DNA of 64,000 nucleotides from assembly GCA_965212525.1 (NCBI GenBank), contig CBDBVC010000059.1:1-64000 (forward strand), read 5' to 3'. Numbering within the stretch: position 1 is the first letter of the stretch; each line of letters opens with the position of its first letter. The DNA is from SZUA-38 sp965212525. Its GTDB lineage: Bacteria; Pseudomonadota; Gammaproteobacteria; Xanthomonadales; SZUA-38. This document shows, piece by piece, positions 7,562-16,891 of the stretch. The notes under the pieces were generated by a model. It was not told where the DNA came from and made no database searches. It saw only the letters and a list, made by a program, of their open reading frames with translations. The position numbers were made by a program, and so were the translations under genes.

Positions 7562-9264
7562 TGAGACGCAAGCAGATCACAATCAGCATTCTGACAGGGC
7601 GGTTCCTGACCGTGCTGCTGTTTCTCGGTCTCTGTCTGACCGGGCTGCTGGCGCGTGCCATCGATCTGCAGGTGCTCAGAACCGATTTTTACCAGCAGCA
7701 GGGTGATGATCGCCAGGTGCGTACGGTCGAGATACCTGCCAGCCGCGGCAAGATTCTGGACCGCAACAACATCCCGCTGGCGATCAGTACACCGGTTGAG
7801 AGCATCTGGGTGAACCCGGGTAAATTGCTTCAGTCCAGTGATCGGCTGCCACAGCTGGCGGCTGTGCTTGGCATGGACCGCGAGCAGCTGGCGCAGCGCA
7901 TCGCCCGACGTTCCGAACGTGAATTTGTGTACATCAAGCGCCATGCCTCGCCGGATCTGGCTGAGCGAGTCATGGCACTGAAGATTCCGGGTGTGCAGTT
8001 GCAGCGGGAGTACCGCCGATTCTATCCGGCGGGTGAGGTAACCTCACACCTGCTGGGCATCACCGACATCGATGATCAGGGTCAGGAAGGTCTCGAGCTG
8101 GCATTCGATGAGTGGCTTCAGGGTGCGTCCGGCTCCAAGCGGGTTGTGCAGGATCTCTACGGTCAGGTGATCGAGAACATCGAGCTGGTGGAGGATGTGC
8201 GTCCGGGACAGGATCTGGTGACCACTATCGATTCCCGCATCCAGTATCTGGCTTATCGGGAACTGACGGCAGCGGTCATGAAATACCAGGCAGCATCGGC
8301 ATCGGCACTGGTGCTCGATGTTGAAAGCGGCGAGATTCTGGCCATGGTGAATCAGCCCTCCTACAACCCAAACCAGCGCAACAAGGAATACCAGCGCATG
8401 CGCAATCGCGCCGTGACCGATTTCTTCGAGCCCGGTTCGGTGATGAAGCCGTTTACAGTGGCTGCGGCACTGGAGAGCGCAACCTACACCCCGTATACCA
8501 TGATCGATACGGCCCCCGGATTCCATGTGCTCGGGGAATTCAGAATCAGTGATATCCGCAATTTCGGGGAGCTGTCCCTGATCGAGATCCTGACCCGCTC
8601 CAGCAATGTCGGCGTCAGCAAGATTGCGCTGGATCTGGATTCGCAGCACATGTGGTCGCTGTTTGATCGCATGGGTTTCGGTCAGGTCACCGGATCGGGT
8701 TTTCCCGGTGAAACACCGGGCATGTTGCCTGATCCGTCACGCTGGACCGATATCGAAAAATCGGCGATATCTCGTGGCTACGGTCTGACAACCACACCGC
8801 TGCAGCTGGCGCAGGCCTACAGTGTGATTGCCAGTGGCGGCAAGATCCGGGCGCCGACATTTGTCCGTGGTGCCTCCAACCCGGCACATTCGGTGATCGA
8901 TCCGCAGCTGGCGGATGAGATGATGGCCATACTGCAGCAGGTCACACTGCCCGACGGTACCGGTCATCGCGCTGCCATCACCCATTACCGGGTAGCCGGC
9001 AAGACCGGCACCTCGCGCAAGGCGCATCAGGGTGGTTATCAATCCCGTTATGTTGCGACATTTGCCGGCATGGCACCCTCGGACCGGCCACAGCTGGTGA
9101 TTGTGGTATCAATCAATGACCCTGCCAGCGCCGCATACTATGGCGGGCAACTGGCAGCACCCGTGTTTTCGAAGATCATGTCCGGCTCCCTGCGATTGCT
9201 GGATATTCCGCCCGATGACCTGGATCTCGACAATCGCTCAGTGGTTGCAGGAGGCCAGCCATGA
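7561..9264 (+). CDS. ftsI: Septal peptidoglycan transpeptidase FtsI (PBP3)
   Basis: FtsI cross-links peptidoglycan at the division septum together with FtsW. The 567-residue protein has an N-terminal membrane anchor (about residues 16-35), a PBP-dimer pedestal domain starting near SRGKILDRNN, and a transpeptidase domain with the catalytic SVMK tetrad at 293-296, the SSN motif at 347-349 and the KTGTS motif at 481-485. Length and motif spacing are typical of class B PBPs. It overlaps ftsL by one base and murE by four. Confidence 0.97.
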   Translation: MRRKQITISILTGRFLTVLLFLGLCLTGLLARAIDLQVLRTDFYQQQGDDRQVRTVEIPASRGKILDRNNIPLAISTPVESIWVNPGKLLQSSDRLPQLAAVLGMDREQLAQRIARRSEREFVYIKRHASPDLAERVMALKIPGVQLQREYRRFYPAGEVTSHLLGITDIDDQGQEGLELAFDEWLQGASGSKRVVQDLYGQVIENIELVEDVRPGQDLVTTIDSRIQYLAYRELTAAVMKYQAASASALVLDVESGEILAMVNQPSYNPNQRNKEYQRMRNRAVTDFFEPGSVMKPFTVAAALESATYTPYTMIDTAPGFHVLGEFRISDIRNFGELSLIEILTRSSNVGVSKIALDLDSQHMWSLFDRMGFGQVTGSGFPGETPGMLPDPSRWTDIEKSAISRGYGLTTTPLQLAQAYSVIASGGKIRAPTFVRGASNPAHSVIDPQLADEMMAILQQVTLPDGTGHRAAITHYRVAGKTGTSRKAHQGGYQSRYVATFAGMAPSDRPQLVIVVSINDPASAAYYGGQLAAPVFSKIMSGSLRLLDIPPDDLDLDNRSVVAGGQP

Positions 9265-10757
9265 GTGCCCGTTCGATAATGCTGACACAGCTGCTGGACG
9301 GCTATTGCGACACCGCCAGCAAAGGCGATGTCAGCATCTCCGGAATCAACACCGATGCATCCAGGATTCAGGCCGGTGATCTGTTCATCGCCAGGGCTGG
9401 TCTGCGCTATCACGGCCTGCAGTTCCTTCCTGAAGCAATGCAGCGCGGTTGTGCGGCAATCGTTTATGAGCCAGTTGAGGACGCACCGGTTGAACTGCTC
9501 GAGATACTGGGTTCTCAGCCGGTACATGCCGTACCGCACCTGGGGGTGGTCACGGGTGAAATTGCATCGCGCTTTTTCCATGACCCGTCGCGTGCCATGC
9601 AGGTCATCGGCGTGACCGGTACCAATGGCAAGTCCTCGTTTGTTCATCTGCTTGGTCAGGCGCTTCGCCTTTCCGGCGAACGCGTCGGCACCATGGGTAC
9701 CATCGGTATCGGCATTGATGGCGAATTCGAGGCAAGTTCTCATACCACTGCTGATCCGGTCGAGATTCAGCGGCAGCTCGCACGCATGCACGCTTCAGGT
9801 GTACAGACAGTGGCGATGGAAGTGTCATCACATGCGCTGGAGCAGCATCGGGTCAGCGGCGTACAGTTTGATCTGGCGGCGTTTACCAACCTGAGCCGGG
9901 ATCATCTGGATTACCACAGCGACATGAACAGCTACCTGGCGGCCAAATCCCGTCTGTTCAGCTGGCCATCACTCAAGGCTGTCGTGCTGAACCGGGATGA
10001 TCCGGTATTCGACAGCCTGAAGACTGCTGTGAGTGATGGCGTGCAGGTCATCAGCTACGGACTCACTGCCGGTGAAGTCCAGGCAAGGAATGTCAGCTGT
10101 CACACCCGTGGCCTGTCATTCGATCTGATCATGAATGACACAAGCCTGACAGTAAACAGCCATCTGCTGGGCGATTTCAATGCATACAATCTGTTGGCCG
10201 TTGCTGCCACCCTGTCGCTTGAAGGCTGGTCAATCGAGCGCATCGTGTCGTCTCTTGAGCAATTGACCGGCGTGCCTGGTCGCATGAATCGCATTGATTC
10301 GGATAATCAACTCAGCATGCCGGTCGTGATTGTCGATTACGCACACACGCCCGATGCCCTGGAAAAGGCCCTGACCTCGTTGCGGCTGCATCAGCCGACC
10401 AGTCTGATTACCGTATTCGGTTGTGGCGGCGACAGGGACCGGGGCAAGCGACCACAGATGGGCAGAATTGCCGAGGACAGGTCTGATGTCGTGATTCTCA
10501 CTGACGACAACCCGCGCCATGAAGATGGTGATTCGATCATCAGTGACATACTTGCCGGTATGGATAAGCCGGAGAAGGCCAGCGTTGTCCGGGACCGGGC
10601 TGCGGCAATTCGCACTGCACTACAGATCGCCAACAGTGATGACATCGTTCTGGTGGCAGGCAAGGGCCATGAATCCTACCAGGAAGTAGCCGGTGAACGT
10701 TACCAGTTTGATGACAGCCAGCAGGTTGCCGAAATCATGAGGGCACTGGCGTCATGA
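9261..10757 (+). CDS. murE: UDP-MurNAc-tripeptide synthetase MurE (meso-DAP adding)
   Basis: MurE adds the third stem-peptide residue to UDP-MurNAc-L-Ala-D-Glu in the cytoplasm. The 498-residue protein carries the Mur-ligase ATP site GVTGTNGKSS at 117-126, the central YAHTPDALEKAL block, and DNPR at 416-419, the signature that selects meso-diaminopimelate rather than lysine. This fits dapD and dapE elsewhere in the window. The start overlaps ftsI by four bases (ATGA) and the stop overlaps murF by four. Confidence 0.97.
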   Translation: MSARSIMLTQLLDGYCDTASKGDVSISGINTDASRIQAGDLFIARAGLRYHGLQFLPEAMQRGCAAIVYEPVEDAPVELLEILGSQPVHAVPHLGVVTGEIASRFFHDPSRAMQVIGVTGTNGKSSFVHLLGQALRLSGERVGTMGTIGIGIDGEFEASSHTTADPVEIQRQLARMHASGVQTVAMEVSSHALEQHRVSGVQFDLAAFTNLSRDHLDYHSDMNSYLAAKSRLFSWPSLKAVVLNRDDPVFDSLKTAVSDGVQVISYGLTAGEVQARNVSCHTRGLSFDLIMNDTSLTVNSHLLGDFNAYNLLAVAATLSLEGWSIERIVSSLEQLTGVPGRMNRIDSDNQLSMPVVIVDYAHTPDALEKALTSLRLHQPTSLITVFGCGGDRDRGKRPQMGRIAEDRSDVVILTDDNPRHEDGDSIISDILAGMDKPEKASVVRDRAAAIRTALQIANSDDIVLVAGKGHESYQEVAGERYQFDDSQQVAEIMRALAS

Positions 10758-12103
10758 TCAGCATGAACCTGAACAGGGCTGCCGAGCTGCTCAATTGTGA
10801 AACACCGGTATCAAACCCGGTCTTTACTGGTGTCAGTATTGATTCTCGTACCATCAGCCGGGACGAGCTTTTTGTTGCCTTTGCCGGAGAGCATGTGGAC
10901 GGTCACGACTATCTGGATGACGCCAGTCGACGTGGCGCCGCCGGTGCCATCGTCAGCCGTGACGTCGAGACCGATCTGCCCGTGCTCAAGTGCGAAGATA
11001 CGGGTCTGGCACTGGCCGAGCTGTCCCGGGCCTGGCGACAGCAATCAGAGACAACTGTGATCGGTGTGACCGGCAGCAACGGCAAGACCACAGTCAAGGA
11101 AATGATCGCCTGCATCCTGAGCCCGGTGAAACCGACACTGGTGACCCGAGGTAATCTCAACAACGAGATTGGCCTGCCACTGACGCTCTGCGAACTTGAT
11201 CAGCAGCATCGCTTTGCCGTGATCGAAATGGGTGCAGGACAGCCGGGAGATATCCGTTTTCTGGGTCAGCTGGCCGGTCACCACGTGGCGCTGATTACCA
11301 ATGCAGGACCGGCGCATCTCGAGCGTCTGGGCAGTGTTGATCAGGTGGCAAGGGTCAAGGGCGAGATCATCGAGACACTGCCCGGTACTGGCACCGTCGT
11401 GTTGAACGCCGATGATGACTACATCGACTTCTGGCGCCAGCTGGCCGATGGTCGACAGGTTATCGATTTTGGCATGGAGAATGTCGCAGCCGTCAGTGGA
11501 ACAGCCGTCAATGATGGTGACGCACTTCAGCTGACCATCACTCATGCCGGTCAGTCCATCGACGTGAGACTGCATGCCGAGGGTCATCACAATGCCATGA
11601 ATGCACTCAGTGCCGCAGCCTGCGCATTTGCTGTTGGCCTCGATCATGAGCAGGTTCGTCAGGGGCTGGAAGCATTCCGTCCGGTGACCGACCGGCTCAA
11701 TCATTTTACCACCGAAAGTGGTGCAACCCTGATCAAGGACACCTACAACGCCAATCCGGCATCGGTTGCTGCCGCCATTGGCATACTGGCTGGTTATCCC
11801 GGTGTCAGGGTACTGGTACTTGGAGACATGTTCGAGCTGGGTGATGAAGCCCCGGCATTCCATTTCCAGACCGGAGCTCTGGCCAGGCGTCAGGGCATCG
11901 ATGTGTTGCTGACATTGGGCGATCTGTCACGACATGCCAGTGCCGGTTTTGGTGAAAACGGACAGCATTTTGATGATGTGGCGTCGCTCAATGCGGCGTT
12001 GCAGGAGTTGTTGAAAGAGCAGGTGACCTGTCTGGTCAAGGGTTCGCGTGGTATGAGAATGGAGCGGATCGCTGATGCCATGCTCGGTAAGGAGGGCGTC
12101 TGA
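10754..12103 (+). CDS. murF: UDP-MurNAc-tripeptide:D-Ala-D-Ala ligase MurF
   Basis: MurF attaches the D-Ala-D-Ala dipeptide, completing the cytoplasmic UDP-MurNAc-pentapeptide. The 449-residue product shows the N-terminal GVSIDSRTI motif, the ATP site GVTGSNGKTT near 104-113, NNEIGLPLTL, an EMGAGQPGDI segment, and DTYNANPAS in the central domain. The stop TGA shares its last base with the mraY start (TGATG), so translation is probably coupled. Confidence 0.97.
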   Translation: MISMNLNRAAELLNCETPVSNPVFTGVSIDSRTISRDELFVAFAGEHVDGHDYLDDASRRGAAGAIVSRDVETDLPVLKCEDTGLALAELSRAWRQQSETTVIGVTGSNGKTTVKEMIACILSPVKPTLVTRGNLNNEIGLPLTLCELDQQHRFAVIEMGAGQPGDIRFLGQLAGHHVALITNAGPAHLERLGSVDQVARVKGEIIETLPGTGTVVLNADDDYIDFWRQLADGRQVIDFGMENVAAVSGTAVNDGDALQLTITHAGQSIDVRLHAEGHHNAMNALSAAACAFAVGLDHEQVRQGLEAFRPVTDRLNHFTTESGATLIKDTYNANPASVAAAIGILAGYPGVRVLVLGDMFELGDEAPAFHFQTGALARRQGIDVLLTLGDLSRHASAGFGENGQHFDDVASLNAALQELLKEQVTCLVKGSRGMRMERIADAMLGKEGV

Positions 12104-13185
12104 TGTTACTGATACTGGCGGAATACCTGCAAACAGTGGAAACCGGCTTCAATGTGTTTGGATACCTCACGCTGCGTGCCATTCTGGGTGCCCTGACCGC
12201 GCTTGCCATTTCGCTGCTGGTCGGTCCCTGGATGATCAATCGCCTGTCTCAACTGCAGATCGGACAGCAGATTCGTGCTGACGGCCCGCAGAGTCATCTG
12301 TCGAAGGCCGGAACCCCCACTATGGGTGGCGCTCTCATCATTACAGCAGTCATCATGAGTACGCTGCTCTGGGCTGATCTGAGTAATCGCTATGTCTGGG
12401 TGGTGATGCTGGTGACCCTGGGTTTCGCCCTGATCGGCTGGCTGGATGACTATCTGAAAATCTCCCGCGGCAACAGTCGCGGGTTGCCGGCGAAGTGGAA
12501 ATACCTGATGCAGACAGTGATGGCACTGACCGTCGCCATCTATCTGTATCAGACAGCGCCCTCGGAGGAATACACACGGTTGCTGATTCCTTTCTTCAAG
12601 GATCTTGCACTGCCTCTGGGTATCGGTTTTGTGGTGATGGTCTATTTCGTGATCGTCGGCAGCAGTAATGCGGTCAACCTGACAGACGGTCTGGACGGTC
12701 TGGCCATCATGCCAACCATTCTGGTGTCTGCTGCACTCGGCATCTTTGCCTATGCCTCGGGTCATTCAGTGTTCTCCGAATATCTGGGCATTCCCGGAAT
12801 TCCCGGAACCGGTGAGCTGACGGTCTTCTGTAGCGCACTGGCCGGTGCCGGTCTGGGGTTCCTCTGGTTCAATACCTACCCGGCACAGGTCTTCATGGGA
12901 GACATCGGAGCGCTGGCCATCGGTGCTGCGCTGGGTGTGATTGCCGTCATGGTGAGGCAGGAACTGGCGTTTTTCATCATGGGCGGCATTTTTGTGCTGG
13001 AAACGGTATCGGTCATCCTGCAGGTAGCCTCGTACAAGCTGACCGGCAAGCGCATTTTCCGGATGGCACCGATCCATCATCACTTTGAACTCAAGGGCTG
13101 GCCGGAGCCACGTGTGATTGTCCGATTCTGGATTATCAGCGTGGTCCTGGTTCTGGTTGGTCTTGCGACGCTCAAGATCAGGTAA
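12103..13185 (+). CDS. mraY: Phospho-N-acetylmuramoyl-pentapeptide transferase MraY
   Basis: MraY transfers phospho-MurNAc-pentapeptide to undecaprenyl phosphate to give lipid I at the inner membrane. The 360-residue protein is polytopic, with about ten hydrophobic segments. It has the signatures GTPTMGGALI, the acidic LDDYLK motif, NAVNLTDGLDGLA, and the MAPIHHHFELKGWPE block near the C-terminus. The next gene is ftsW, three bases downstream; murD, which normally lies between them, is absent. Confidence 0.97.
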   Translation: MLLILAEYLQTVETGFNVFGYLTLRAILGALTALAISLLVGPWMINRLSQLQIGQQIRADGPQSHLSKAGTPTMGGALIITAVIMSTLLWADLSNRYVWVVMLVTLGFALIGWLDDYLKISRGNSRGLPAKWKYLMQTVMALTVAIYLYQTAPSEEYTRLLIPFFKDLALPLGIGFVVMVYFVIVGSSNAVNLTDGLDGLAIMPTILVSAALGIFAYASGHSVFSEYLGIPGIPGTGELTVFCSALAGAGLGFLWFNTYPAQVFMGDIGALAIGAALGVIAVMVRQELAFFIMGGIFVLETVSVILQVASYKLTGKRIFRMAPIHHHFELKGWPEPRVIVRFWIISVVLVLVGLATLKIR

Positions 13186-13188
13186 ATC

Positions 13189-14397
13189 ATGGCAGCAAAG
13201 AAACAGAAAAAATCGTTTTCTGTCAGTGACTTCCAGGTCGATCCCTGGTTGCTGTCCGTGGTGCTGGCGCTGGTCTGCGTCGGTATCGTGATGGTCACAT
13301 CGGCCTCGATGGCGATTGCCGAGAATTTCGAGCTGCACCCGTTCTATTTTGTCTTCAAGCATCTGGTTGCACTCGGTCTGGGTACCATACTTGCGCTGAT
13401 CTGCATTCGTATCCCGATGACCAATCTGGAGCGAGCATCGCCAGCTCTGCTGCTGCTGTCCTTCCCGCTGCTGATGCTGGTGTTCCTGCCTGGCCTGGGT
13501 GTCACGGTCAATGGCAGCACACGATGGATCAGAACCGGTCTGCTGAACTTCCAGGTAGTTGAGGCTGTGAAGATAGCCCTTGCCATCTACCTCTCCGGTT
13601 ATCTGGTCAGACACAGTGATGCCCTGCGAAATACGCTGTTCGGCACAATCAAGCCTCTGATCATTGCCGGGCTGATAGCCGGCCTGCTGCTGGCCCAGCC
13701 AGATTTCGGCGGTGCTGTACTGATTCTGGGACTGACGGCAGCCATGATCTGGCAGGGTGGGGCGCGGTTCAGGGATCTGGTGCTGATCGGCATCGTCACC
13801 GTCCCCGTGCTGGTCTGGGTTGCCATATCCGAGTCTTACCGGCTGAGCCGGATCAAATCATTCCTCGACCCATGGGCAGATCCCTATGACACGGGTTTCC
13901 AGCTGACGCAGGCGTTGATCGCCATCGGCAGTGGCGGCTGGTTCGGCGCCGGTCTGGGTGGTAGCGTGCAGAAACTGTTCTATCTGCCCGAGGCGCATAC
14001 CGATTTCATTCTTGCCGTACTGGCTGAAGAGCTGGGACTGGCTGGCGTCTGCATGGTACTTGCGCTGTTCACCATCCTGGTTGGTCGCGGTATGGTGATT
14101 GCCATGAAGGCGCTGAACCGCGGGCAGTATTTCGCTGGATACCTGGCATTCGGGCTTTCGTTCCTGGTTGGATTGCAGGCCCTGATCAGCATCGGTGTGA
14201 ATCTCGGCGTGCTGCCCACCAAGGGTCTGACGCTGCCACTGATCTCATCAGGTGGCAGCAGCATCATGATGACCTGTCTGATGATGGGCCTGTTGTTCCG
14301 GGTGTCACATGAGGCACAGTCAACCGCACCACAGTCTGCACCGGCACGCAAGCCGGCGCCGCGGCGCAAGACAGCAACACGGAGGGCGACCGCATGA
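13189..14397 (+). CDS. ftsW: Septal peptidoglycan glycosyltransferase FtsW (SEDS family)
   Basis: FtsW polymerises lipid II glycan strands at the septum, paired with FtsI. The 402-residue protein has about ten membrane segments and the SEDS signatures, including GGSVQKLFYLPEAHTDFI and LTLPLISSGGSSI. The C-terminal tail after the last membrane segment is rich in Pro, Ala, Arg and Lys (residues about 375-402), longer and more basic than the core family needs. It follows mraY after three bases and overlaps murG by four. Confidence 0.96.
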   Translation: MAAKKQKKSFSVSDFQVDPWLLSVVLALVCVGIVMVTSASMAIAENFELHPFYFVFKHLVALGLGTILALICIRIPMTNLERASPALLLLSFPLLMLVFLPGLGVTVNGSTRWIRTGLLNFQVVEAVKIALAIYLSGYLVRHSDALRNTLFGTIKPLIIAGLIAGLLLAQPDFGGAVLILGLTAAMIWQGGARFRDLVLIGIVTVPVLVWVAISESYRLSRIKSFLDPWADPYDTGFQLTQALIAIGSGGWFGAGLGGSVQKLFYLPEAHTDFILAVLAEELGLAGVCMVLALFTILVGRGMVIAMKALNRGQYFAGYLAFGLSFLVGLQALISIGVNLGVLPTKGLTLPLISSGGSSIMMTCLMMGLLFRVSHEAQSTAPQSAPARKPAPRRKTATRRATA

Positions 14398-15461
14398 ATC
14401 GCCCGGTGATGATCATGGCAGGTGGAACCGGTGGACATATTTTTCCCGGTCTGGCTGTGGCCCGGTCACTTGAACACATGGGTGTTCCCGTGATCTGGAT
14501 GGGTTCACGCCATGGCATGGAGCAGGATGTGGTCACGGCACACGGAATCGAGCTGGAATCAATCGATGTGCGTGCACTGAGGGGCAAGGGTATTGGCGGG
14601 CTGTTGCTTGCGCCATGGCGCCTGCTGCGATCCCTGATTCAGTCAATCAGGGTGCTCAGGCGGCACAGGCCCAGATCCGTGCTGAGCATGGGTGGCTTTG
14701 TCGCCGGACCTGGAGGCCTGGGCGCCTGGATGAGTCGTATTCCACTGATCGTGCATGAACAGAACAGCGTGCCCGGCCTGACCAATCGACTGCTGTCAAA
14801 ACTGGCCCGTCGTGTCCTGTGTGGCTTCCCCGATGTGCTCTCACCCAGAGGCGAGTTCTGCGGCAATCCAGTCAGGCAGGACATCATAGACAGGTCGGAT
14901 GACCATGATTCTGAACATGATTCCGGTCCCCTGAAACTGCTGGTTGTGGGAGGGTCTCTCGGGGCAGAACACCTGAACAGAGTGGTGCCGCAGTCCCTTG
15001 CACTGATGGATTCATCAACCAGACCACAGGTTCTGCATCAGACCGGTCGTGGCAAACAGGTATCGACACAGGCTGATTACAAGTCTGTCGGTGTCGAGGC
15101 GGAAGTCACCGAATTCATCGATGACATGTCCGCAGCCTATGTCAGGGCCGATCTGGTCATCTGCCGCTCGGGTGCACTGACTGTGTCCGAGCTGGCAACC
15201 ATCGGGCGCCCGGCCATTTTCGTACCATACCCGCATGCCGTGGACGATCACCAGACCACCAATGCCATGGTGCTGGTGAATGCCGGGGCAGCTCAGATCA
15301 TGCAGCAGTCCGTGATGACTGCAGCCGGTCTGGCCGGCGCCATTACTCAGCTGAACGAACAGCCCGGTCAATTGAAAGAAATGGGTCTGAGTGCCCGCTC
15401 TTTTTCACGACCCGGTGCAGCCGATCACATTGCCGGCATCTGCTGTCAGGAGGCTGCATGA
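14394..15461 (+). CDS. murG: Lipid II synthase MurG (UDP-GlcNAc transferase)
   Basis: MurG is a membrane-associated GT28 glycosyltransferase that adds GlcNAc to lipid I to form lipid II. The 355-residue product has the glycine-rich N-terminal loop MAGGTGGHIFPGLAVA, the second loop MGGFVAGPGG, HEQNSVPGLTNR, and the donor-binding C-terminal half with VVGGSLGAEHLNR, CRSGALTVSEL and VPYPHAVDDHQ. The start overlaps ftsW and the stop overlaps murC, each by four bases. Confidence 0.97.
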   Translation: MNRPVMIMAGGTGGHIFPGLAVARSLEHMGVPVIWMGSRHGMEQDVVTAHGIELESIDVRALRGKGIGGLLLAPWRLLRSLIQSIRVLRRHRPRSVLSMGGFVAGPGGLGAWMSRIPLIVHEQNSVPGLTNRLLSKLARRVLCGFPDVLSPRGEFCGNPVRQDIIDRSDDHDSEHDSGPLKLLVVGGSLGAEHLNRVVPQSLALMDSSTRPQVLHQTGRGKQVSTQADYKSVGVEAEVTEFIDDMSAAYVRADLVICRSGALTVSELATIGRPAIFVPYPHAVDDHQTTNAMVLVNAGAAQIMQQSVMTAAGLAGAITQLNEQPGQLKEMGLSARSFSRPGAADHIAGICCQEAA

Positions 15462-16891
15462 ATCAGTCCATTGACAGACGCCATGGTCCGGAATTCATGA
15501 AACGCTTCAACCGTGTGCATTTCATCGGCATCGGTGGCAGTGGCATGTGTGGCATTGCCGAGGTGATGATTTCACTGGGATACCGTGTGACCGGTTCGGA
15601 TCTGTCCATCGGGCCTGTGGTCGAACGTCTGTGCAGTCTGGGGGCCGAAGTGTATCAGGGGCATGACGGTTCCAATGTCTCGAACACCGATGTGGTTGTG
15701 GTGTCGACTGCCATTCCTCAGGATAACCCTGAAGTGATTGCGGCCAGGGAGGCGCGTATACCGGTTGTACAGCGAGCCGAGATGCTTGCTGAGTTGATGC
15801 GACTTCGCGAAGGTATTGCAGTCGCCGGTACCCATGGCAAGACCACCACAACCTCACTCATCTCCAGCATTCTGGCCGAAGCCAGTCTGGATCCGACGTT
15901 CGTGGTTGGTGGTTTACTCAACAGGATCGGTTCCAATGCACGCCTGGGTGAAGGACGTTATCTGGTGGCCGAGGCGGATGAAAGTGACAGGTCGTTTCTG
16001 CTGCTGCAGCCCATGATCGCCGTGATCACCAATATTGACAACGATCACCTTGAAACCTACGGCCACGACCCGGATCAGCTACAGGCGGCCTTCGCAGAAT
16101 TCCTGATGCGACTGCCATTCTATGGCCTGGCCGTCCTGTGTATTGAAGACAGAGTGGTACGTGAGCTGGCTGATTCAGCCTCAAGGACCGTGGTGACCTA
16201 CGGATTCAGACAGGAAGCCGACTTCTGTGCCAGTGAGTTGAAGCAGTGTCAGGGCAGGGTTGATTTCAGGGTCAGGGTGCCTGGACGAGAGACAGCCTTC
16301 GATGTCACGCTGAATATGCCAGGCAGACACAATGTGCTCAATGCCCTGGCCGCCATTGCCGTGGCGTGGGAGCTGGGCGTCAGCATCGAGTCGATACAGA
16401 AGTCACTGTCAGGATTCGGCGGTATCGGCAGGCGGTTCAACGTGCACGGCACGATAGATGTCAATGGCGTCAAAGCTACCTTCATCGATGATTATGGTCA
16501 CCACCCCACCGAGATTGCAGCAACGCTGTCGGCGGCTCGCGAAGGCTGGCCTGGGCAACGGCTGGTGGTGGTTTTCCAGCCGCATCGCTACAGCCGTACG
16601 CGTGATCTGCTGGATGAGTTCGCACAGGTGCTCAGCAGTGTTGATGTGCTGATACTGGCCAGTGTTTTTTGCCGCCGGTGAGAAGAAGATTGCCGGTGCC
16701 GATACGCATGCCCTGGCCAGCGCGATTCGTGCACGCGGGACAGGTCGAGCCGATCTATGTGGAAACACCCTGCTGAATGCCGTTCGCTGTTGCCGAATCT
16801 GTTGCAGCAGGGCGATCTGGTCATGTTGCTGGGCGCTGGTGATATCGGTGCCGTCGCGACGCAGCTATATGCGGAGGGCTTTGTCGAATGA
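15458..16891 (+). CDS. murC: UDP-N-acetylmuramate:L-alanine ligase MurC, three frameshifts near the C-terminus
   Basis: MurC adds L-alanine to UDP-MurNAc, the first stem-peptide step. The N-terminal 400 residues read cleanly: VHFIGIGGSGMCGIA, the ATP site GTHGKTTT near 124, EADESDRSF, and DDYGHHPTEIAATL. The frame then closes at a T6 run (16665-16670). The family C-terminus is recoverable in three more frame segments (AAGEKKIAGADTHALASAI; VEPIYVE; LLPNLLQQGDLVMLLGAGDIG) by removing one base each from the T6 run, GGG at 16737-16739 and CCC at 16768-16770. The rebuilt stop overlaps the ddl start by four bases, like the other junctions. Error in the sequence is the likeliest reason. Confidence 0.9.
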
